Assembly (NCBI GenBank): GCA_050330975.1
Contig: JBHJHK010000233.1
Location: forward strand, 1 to 10,604
DNA length: 10,604 nt
DNA from: JBHJHK01 sp050330975
Lineage (GTDB): Bacteria; Pseudomonadota; Gammaproteobacteria; Competibacterales; Competibacteraceae
Direction of reading: 5' to 3'
The notes under the pieces are model-generated. The model saw nothing but the letters and a program-made list of their open reading frames with translations, did not search any database and was not told the DNA's origin. Position 1 is the first letter of the stretch. Every line of letters begins with the position of its first letter. Below, piece by piece: positions 6,763-10,604 of this stretch. The position numbers were made by a program, and so were the translations under genes.

Positions 6763-8013
6763 ATGGTGCGCTTTTTCGTCGAGCTACTGGTTTTGGTGGC
6801 GGTGTTGCTGTTGGCCATCCCCGCCGCCCAATACCTCCTGACCGATCCCGGCTACGTCTTGGTGTACTTGACCCAAGAGCAGCAATTCGAAACCAACATC
6901 CCGGCCTTTGTGGCCCTGGTGGCCCTGGCGGCGCTAGTGCTCCATTGGCTCATTTGGTTGGTGACCACCCTGGCGGTGGCCCCAGCCCGGGTCCTGGGGA
7001 ACCGGCGCCAACGGGACGCCACCCTGGCCCAGCAAGAACTCAACCGCGGCGCCCATCAGCTCATCGAGGGCCACTGGGATGCCGCCGAGCGCCACTTGAG
7101 TCGCAGTAGCGCCATCGCCGCCAACCCCTTCGCCGGCCTCAGCCACGCCAAGGCCGCCGAAGCCGCCGAGCGCCAGGGTGCCGACTGGCGGCGGGACGAC
7201 TACCTGCGCCGGGCGGCGCGGTTGCCCCGGGAGCAGGCTCGGGTGGCTGCCTTGACCCGGGCCGAACTCCTGTTGGAGCGCGGCGAGGCCAACCGAGCGC
7301 GGGATCTCTTGATCTCCCTCCAACGTCTAGAGCCCCGTCAACCCCGGGTGTTGGGGTTGTTGGCCGAAAGCCTCCACCAACTGGGGGAGTGGCGAGCCCT
7401 GTTGCGGCTGTTGGGCGAGCTGAAGCGCTCGGGGGCCTTGCCTCCCGAGGCCTTCAACCGCTACCAGCGGGACGCCTACTTCGCCGTGTTGAGCCAGTTG
7501 GGCCGCGAGGGGGACGCCAGGGTGGTGCGGCGCTTCTTCGACGAGGCCGTGCCCAAGACGTGGCGCCAAGACCCGGCTTTGCTGGCCCACTTCGCCCGCC
7601 AACTGGCCCGAGCCGGCGACGCCGAGGACGCCGAACGGCTGTTGCGTCGCGCCCTGGGTCGCGGCCTGTGGAGCGATGACCTCATCGGGGCCTACGGCGA
7701 ACTGCAGCACGACGCCGCTGGCCAGTACGAACTGGTGGAGGCTTTGCGGGAGCGCCACGCCGACAGTCCGAGTTTACTGTTGGCCTTGGGGCGGTTAGCC
7801 AAGCGCACCCAGCAACTGGAAAAGGCCAAGGCCTTCCTCCAGGACAGCGTCCGCCTCAAGCCCGAACCCGAGGCCTACCGCGAGTTGGGGGAAACCCTGG
7901 AGGCCCTCAGGGATTGGGAAACCGCCAGCAAGGCGTACCGCCGCGGTTTGATGTTGACCGGGCAGGGCGACGACGGCAGTGCCACCCCCGTGGCCGCGGC
8001 CGTCGCCAGCTAG
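6763..8013 (+). CDS. hemY: HemY-type TPR inner-membrane protein
   Basis: A 416-residue member of the proteobacterial HemY family (HemY_N plus TPR repeats), co-occurring with HemX in haem operons; its molecular role is not established. It is unrelated to Bacillus HemY, which is a flavin-dependent protoporphyrinogen oxidase. Two membrane helices are visible, residues about 4-25 and 46-72, with the short connecting segment DPGYVLVYLTQ (28-38) that marks the family between them. The rest is helical, and TPR-like pairs can be read around 92-130, 164-215, 270-300 and 337-400, for example AYRELGETLEALRDWETASK (371-390). Topology predicts both ends in the cytoplasm. The start is set by GGGAGAA upstream; an alternative GTG at 6745 adds six residues. 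It ends in a short Ala/Val-rich tail with TAG. Family assignment is strong from sequence and position. Confidence 0.9.
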   Translation: MVRFFVELLVLVAVLLLAIPAAQYLLTDPGYVLVYLTQEQQFETNIPAFVALVALAALVLHWLIWLVTTLAVAPARVLGNRRQRDATLAQQELNRGAHQLIEGHWDAAERHLSRSSAIAANPFAGLSHAKAAEAAERQGADWRRDDYLRRAARLPREQARVAALTRAELLLERGEANRARDLLISLQRLEPRQPRVLGLLAESLHQLGEWRALLRLLGELKRSGALPPEAFNRYQRDAYFAVLSQLGREGDARVVRRFFDEAVPKTWRQDPALLAHFARQLARAGDAEDAERLLRRALGRGLWSDDLIGAYGELQHDAAGQYELVEALRERHADSPSLLLALGRLAKRTQQLEKAKAFLQDSVRLKPEPEAYRELGETLEALRDWETASKAYRRGLMLTGQGDDGSATPVAAAVAS

Positions 8014-8081
8014 CCGCTTCGAACCGTCCGCGCCAACCAGGGAGAGTCCCCCGTCTAACCTCCGGCGAAGCGACCGATACC
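8014..8081 (+). other. Leader between hemY and the 344-residue ORF with 7-bp inverted repeat
   Basis: CGCTTCG (8015-8021) and CGAAGCG (8066-8072) are perfect inverted repeats enclosing 44 nt. A smaller GGGA-GAG-TCCC hairpin lies at 8040-8050. The second arm covers the only purine-rich stretch ahead of ATG 8082, so pairing could hide a weak ribosome binding site. A 7-bp match in this length could also be chance. Confidence 0.3.
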
Positions 8082-9116
8082 ATGGCCACCCACACTATCA
8101 ATTCCCTCGCGGACCGCAGCGCCGTACTCACCGGCGTCAAGCGAGCCCTGGGTCAACGCCACCGGTTCCACGGTCAATTGCGCCTCGGCGAACGCGATTA
8201 CACCTTGACCTCGAACATCGCTCGCCGGGGGGATTTTTGGCGCTGTGACATTGTCCTCGAGAGCGAGGAGAGTATCATCGATCGCAGTTCGTGGGCCGTG
8301 CCGGTGGATCTCGGCGCCGACCGCCAGCACCAACAGCGCTACTGGCGCAGTGTGGTCAGCGAGGGCACTCGGCAGGTGGCCACCTTGCTGGAGGTGACCC
8401 AGCGCTGGGGCCAAAAGCGCCAGGGGCAGCCGGTGACCCTTCAGGTGACCACGACGCCGGACGCCGAAGAGGCGGCGGCGGGGGGCAATTCTGTGCTGCC
8501 GCGGGGTGTCGAAGACGACGATGGCAGCTTGACCGTGGTGGAGCAACCGCAGGGATTGCGCGCCGAACTCCTCTCCAGCCTCAAGGACCAAAGCCAGGCG
8601 CCGAAGGAGGGTGCCACCCCCTCGTGGTGGGAGTCGCAGCACTTGCCCCTGGCCTTCGGCGGCGGTGCCCTGGTCGGCTTGGCCCTCACCGGTGTCGTGT
8701 GGTTCACCCTGGTCCCTCCGACGGATCCCGCCCTGGGCCCGGCGCCGGCGGCGTTTCGCCCCGACCTTCCGGCGGAAAGTGTCCTCCAGGAGGCTCCCCC
8801 GGCCGATCCCTTCCAGTTCGGTGAGGCCCAGACTCCGGCGTCGGCGGTGACCGCGGTAGAGGATACCTCGGGTGAGCCCTCCAACCCCCCTGTCGAGGGG
8901 GGTGATGTCGCCTCGACCGATCCCGGGGAGACGCCACCCCCAGCTCCTGAGGTGCCCGCCGCCTCGACCCCATCGCCCCCATTGTCCGTCGAGGAGCTCG
9001 CCACCGCCCACTCGTCCGAAGCTCTCGTGACCCCCACGGCGCCCTTTTTCACCAGTTCTGAAACCCTAGACCGAGAAGATGAGGGCGGTGAAGCCGATAC
9101 CGCCGACGGGCCCTGA
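8082..9116 (+). CDS. Unknown single-pass membrane protein with acidic Pro-rich tail
   Basis: I do not recognise this 344-residue protein. Residues 1-120 look like a compact mixed alpha/beta domain (for example FHGQLRLGERDYTLTS, DFWRCDIVLESEESII and YWRSVVSEGTRQVATLLEVT), with no catalytic motif I can name. Residues 121-188 are low-complexity and polar. One membrane helix follows (about 189-210, AFGGGALVGLALTGVVWFTL at its core). Residues 211-344 are Pro/Ala/Ser/Thr-rich with 25 Asp/Glu and only two Arg, so probably disordered. With no signal peptide and a charged N-domain, I infer N-in/C-out topology in the inner membrane. The start is ATG 8082; the frame is open upstream but overlaps hemY without a better start. 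It lies 68 nt after hemY on the same strand and could be part of the haem transcript. The composition of the coding frame looks like its neighbours, with no sign of recent transfer. Confidence 0.8.
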   Translation: MATHTINSLADRSAVLTGVKRALGQRHRFHGQLRLGERDYTLTSNIARRGDFWRCDIVLESEESIIDRSSWAVPVDLGADRQHQQRYWRSVVSEGTRQVATLLEVTQRWGQKRQGQPVTLQVTTTPDAEEAAAGGNSVLPRGVEDDDGSLTVVEQPQGLRAELLSSLKDQSQAPKEGATPSWWESQHLPLAFGGGALVGLALTGVVWFTLVPPTDPALGPAPAAFRPDLPAESVLQEAPPADPFQFGEAQTPASAVTAVEDTSGEPSNPPVEGGDVASTDPGETPPPAPEVPAASTPSPPLSVEELATAHSSEALVTPTAPFFTSSETLDREDEGGEADTADGP

Positions 9117-9183
9117 CTCCGCAGCCCCGGCCCTCGACGACGTTCGAAGGCCCAGTAGCCAAGGGTCTCAAAACCAGAAGACT

Positions 9184-9212
9184 TTGGAACGCGCCGTTTG
9201 CCGGGGGATAAC
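9184..9212 (+). promoter_or_regulatory. Candidate sigma70-like promoter for the TRAP gene
   Basis: TTGGAA (9184-9189), 17 nt, GATAAC (9207-9212); each box matches 4 of 6 consensus bases at the ideal spacing. It lies in the 179-nt spacer between two + strand genes, about 85 nt before the start codon. The -10 box sits in the loop of a small CGGGG/CCCCG hairpin (9202-9206 with 9212-9216), which lacks a T-run and is not a convincing terminator. Confidence 0.3.
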
Positions 9213-9281
9213 CCCGACATCAACCGCCGTGCCTCACCTACACCAGCAGTTGGGTGTTAGCTACCACCTATGCCAACGTTT

Positions 9282-9288
9282 GGAGGAG
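9282..9288 (+). promoter_or_regulatory. Strong ribosome binding site of the TRAP gene
   Basis: GGAGGAG lies 7 nt before ATG 9296, the strongest Shine-Dalgarno sequence in the window. It fixes the start directly ahead of the Tat signal peptide. Confidence 0.8.
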
Positions 9289-9295
9289 AACAACC

Positions 9296-10381
9296 ATGAA
9301 ACGTCGCGATTTTATCACCTCGGCCAGCGCCGGTACCCTCGGTGCCGCCGTGGCCGCCCCCGCCATCGCCCAGTCCAAAGTCCGTTGGAAGATGGTGACC
9401 ACTTGGCCCAAGAACTTTCCGGGCTTGGGTACGGGTGCAGAATACTTGGCTGAGCTCATCGGCGAGATGAGCGGTGGCCGGTTGGAGGTGCGGGTCTACG
9501 GCGGAGGTGAACTGGTTCCTCCCCTGGAGGCCTTCGATGCCGTGTCCGGCGGCACCGCCGAGATGGGTCACGGGGCGGCCTACTACTGGAAGGGCAAAAG
9601 CGAAGCCAGCCAGTTTTTCGCCGCCGTGCCCTTTGGCCTCAACGCCCAAGAGATGAATGGCTGGCTCTACCACGGGGGCGGCCTGGAGCTGTGGCGGGAG
9701 GTCTACGGCCAATTCGGCCTGATGCCCCTGGTCGCCGGCAACACCGGCGTGCAAATGGGGGGCTGGTTCAACAAGGAGATCAACAACCTGGAGGACATCA
9801 AGGGCCTTAAGATGCGCATTCCAGGCCTCGCGGGCGAGGTGCTGCGCCGCGCCGGCGGTACGCCGGTGCTCCTCCCCGGCGGCGAAATCTACCAGGCTTT
9901 GGAGTCGGGTACCATCGACGCCACGGAGTGGGTGGGGCCCTACAATGACCTGGCCTTCGGCCTCCATCGGGCGGCGAAGTATTACTATTATCCCGGTTGG
10001 CACGAGCCCGGCACCACCATCGAGACCTTTGTCAACCAGGCCGCCTTCGACCAGTTGCCGGCGGATCTCCAGGCCATCGTCCGGGGGGCGGCCCAGGCCG
10101 CCAACACCGACATGTTGGCGGTTTTCACCGCCCGCAATAACCAGGCTCTCCAGACCCTCATCGAGGATCACGGCGTCGAGTTGCGCCAGTTTCCCGAGGA
10201 GGTCTTGAGCCGCCTCAAGAGCCTGGCGGACGAAGTGGTGGCCGAGGTGGCCGAGCAAGACGCCATGGCCAAAAAGGTCTTCGAGTCCTTTGCGGCGTTT
10301 CGAAGCCAAGCCATCGCCTGGCATGACGTCTCAGAACGGGCTTACCTCAACGCCCGGGCCACCCGCACCGTCAAGTCTTAA
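9296..10381 (+). CDS. TRAP transporter solute-binding protein, DctP family, TakP-like
   Basis: A 361-residue periplasmic receptor of a TRAP transporter, which delivers an organic acid to a sodium-coupled membrane permease. The N-terminus MKRRDFITSASAGTLGAAVA is a twin-arginine signal, with a likely cut after AIA (residue 25), so it is exported folded. Mature features include WKMVTTWPKN (31-40), Gln153 in GVQMGGWF, LKMRIPG (171-177) with the conserved TRAP ligand-binding Arg174, LPGGEIYQALESGTIDATEW (193-212) and YYYYPGWHEPGT (229-240). The ATEWVGPYND segment and Gln/Arg/Glu/Trp set match the subgroup including Rhodobacter TakP, which binds 2-oxo acids such as pyruvate through a metal ion; here these would be Gln153, Arg174, Glu211 and Trp212. 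Substrate is inferred, not shown. No DctQ or DctM gene is adjacent: upstream is the unknown membrane protein, and downstream is a convergent gene. Confidence 0.92.
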   Translation: MKRRDFITSASAGTLGAAVAAPAIAQSKVRWKMVTTWPKNFPGLGTGAEYLAELIGEMSGGRLEVRVYGGGELVPPLEAFDAVSGGTAEMGHGAAYYWKGKSEASQFFAAVPFGLNAQEMNGWLYHGGGLELWREVYGQFGLMPLVAGNTGVQMGGWFNKEINNLEDIKGLKMRIPGLAGEVLRRAGGTPVLLPGGEIYQALESGTIDATEWVGPYNDLAFGLHRAAKYYYYPGWHEPGTTIETFVNQAAFDQLPADLQAIVRGAAQAANTDMLAVFTARNNQALQTLIEDHGVELRQFPEEVLSRLKSLADEVVAEVAEQDAMAKKVFESFAAFRSQAIAWHDVSERAYLNARATRTVKS

Positions 10382-10398
10382 TCGCAAGTCTTAATCGC
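10373..10398. repeat. Perfect 13-bp tandem duplication at the TRAP/PurC junction
   Basis: AAGTCTTAATCGC occurs twice head to tail (10373-10385 and 10386-10398). The first copy holds the last two sense codons and the stop of the TRAP gene; both copies lie in the end of the - strand PurC-like frame. The 13-bp unit is not a multiple of three, so it shifts the - strand frame and moves its stop. Confidence 0.95.
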
Positions 10399-10604
10399 CG
10401 CTGCTTCCCCCTGCCCCGCGCCCCGGAGGCGCGCCAAGGCCTCGCGATAGCGGGCCGCCGTTTGGCGCACTATGGCCTCGGGGAGAACGGGGCCGGGGGG
10501 GCGGTTGTCCCATCCCACCGACTCCAGGTTGTCCCGGAGGAACTGCATGACGATAATCGACGGCGTAACGCAGGGACCATGGCTGGCCGTGTCACAGAGG
10601 CGCG
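10378..10604 (-). CDS. purC: Probable phosphoribosylaminoimidazole-succinocarboxamide synthase (long PurC), C-terminus
   Basis: Only the last 74 codons are inside the window; the gene enters from the right edge and stops at TAA (10380-10378). PurC (SAICAR synthase) joins CAIR and aspartate with ATP in purine synthesis. The C-terminal segment QFLRDNLESVGWDNRPPGP, followed by LPEAIVRQTAARYREALARL, matches the end of the long, yeast Ade1-like form, typically QFVRD-x-LE-x-x-x-W, then PPAP, LP, a T, and KY-x-EA. The segment before it is less typical: where most members have a P-S-(F/Y)-D-K-QF run, this one reads TPSIIVMQF, and the usual SSRFWPA is replaced by a segment beginning RLCDTASHG. It may be a divergent PurC or a related protein. 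It converges with the TRAP gene and overlaps it by 4 nt. Confidence 0.6.
   Translation of the reverse strand, partial: RLCDTASHGPCVTPSIIVMQFLRDNLESVGWDNRPPGPVLPEAIVRQTAARYREALARLRGAGQGEAAAIKTCD

Noticed and set aside
6763..8013. Reading HemY as a protoporphyrinogen oxidase
   Set aside because: There is no FAD-binding GxGxxG N-terminus. The two N-terminal membrane helices and TPR-like repeats identify the unrelated proteobacterial HemY.
8055..9011. 318-codon - strand open frame opposite the unknown membrane protein gene
   Set aside because: Its product is Arg/Gly-rich with no hydrophobic or domain structure. The + strand frame has a membrane helix, an ATG and a consistent place in the operon direction.
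9202..9216. CGGGG/CCCCG hairpin as an intrinsic terminator of the unknown gene
   Set aside because: The stem is only 5 bp and no T-run follows. It also overlaps the possible -10 of the TRAP gene.
9257..10324. 355-codon - strand open frame opposite the TRAP gene
   Set aside because: It is antisense to an unmistakable DctP-family gene, shows no motif, and has no ribosome binding site.
1..10604. CRISPR array, insertion sequence, tRNA/rRNA, phage or defence island
   Set aside because: No spaced repeats, transposase motifs, tRNA-like cloverleaf or phage genes were seen. Nearly all bases are explained by core metabolic genes.

Overview
This is a high-GC (about two-thirds G+C by eye), gene-dense chromosomal window, very probably from a gammaproteobacterium. 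The main reason is the gene order hemC-hemD-hemX-hemY with argH divergent next to it: HemX and the TPR-type HemY are membrane proteins found mainly in Gammaproteobacteria and their relatives. I cannot assign a genus.

Layout, left to right. (1) The window opens inside hutU (urocanate hydratase, + strand), which ends at 1448. (2) After a 215-nt gap comes a SlyD/FkpB-type FKBP peptidyl-prolyl isomerase (1664-2092, +). It meets argH (argininosuccinate lyase, - strand, 2100-3509) tail to tail with only 7 nt between the stop codons. (3) A 160-nt AT-rich divergent promoter region separates argH from hemC. It holds a perfect TATAAT for hemC and, 4 nt away and in mirror orientation, CATAAT facing argH. 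(4) The haem block hemC (3670-4614), hemD (4611-5447), hemX (5434-6744) and hemY (6763-8013) is packed with 4-nt and 14-nt overlaps and an 18-nt gap. HemC and HemD make hydroxymethylbilane and then uroporphyrinogen III. HemX and HemY are inner-membrane proteins of unclear biochemical role. (5) 68 nt after hemY is an unrecognised 344-residue protein (8082-9116) with a cytoplasmic N-domain, one membrane helix and a strongly acidic proline-rich tail predicted to lie in the periplasm. (6) After a 179-nt spacer with a possible promoter lies a Tat-exported TRAP solute-binding protein resembling the 2-oxoacid binder TakP (9296-10381). No TRAP membrane subunits are visible. (7) On the - strand, the C-terminus of a probable long-form PurC (SAICAR synthase) enters from the right edge and ends inside the last codons of the TRAP gene. 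Both genes stop within the same TTAA.

The window is mostly core metabolism (histidine degradation, arginine synthesis, tetrapyrrole synthesis, purine synthesis) with one transport gene. I saw no tRNA, rRNA, CRISPR array, insertion sequence, phage gene or defence system. The most open items are the unknown membrane protein behind hemY, the mirror-symmetric argH/hemC promoter, and the 13-bp tandem duplication at the TRAP/PurC junction, which seems to have changed where the PurC-like frame stops.
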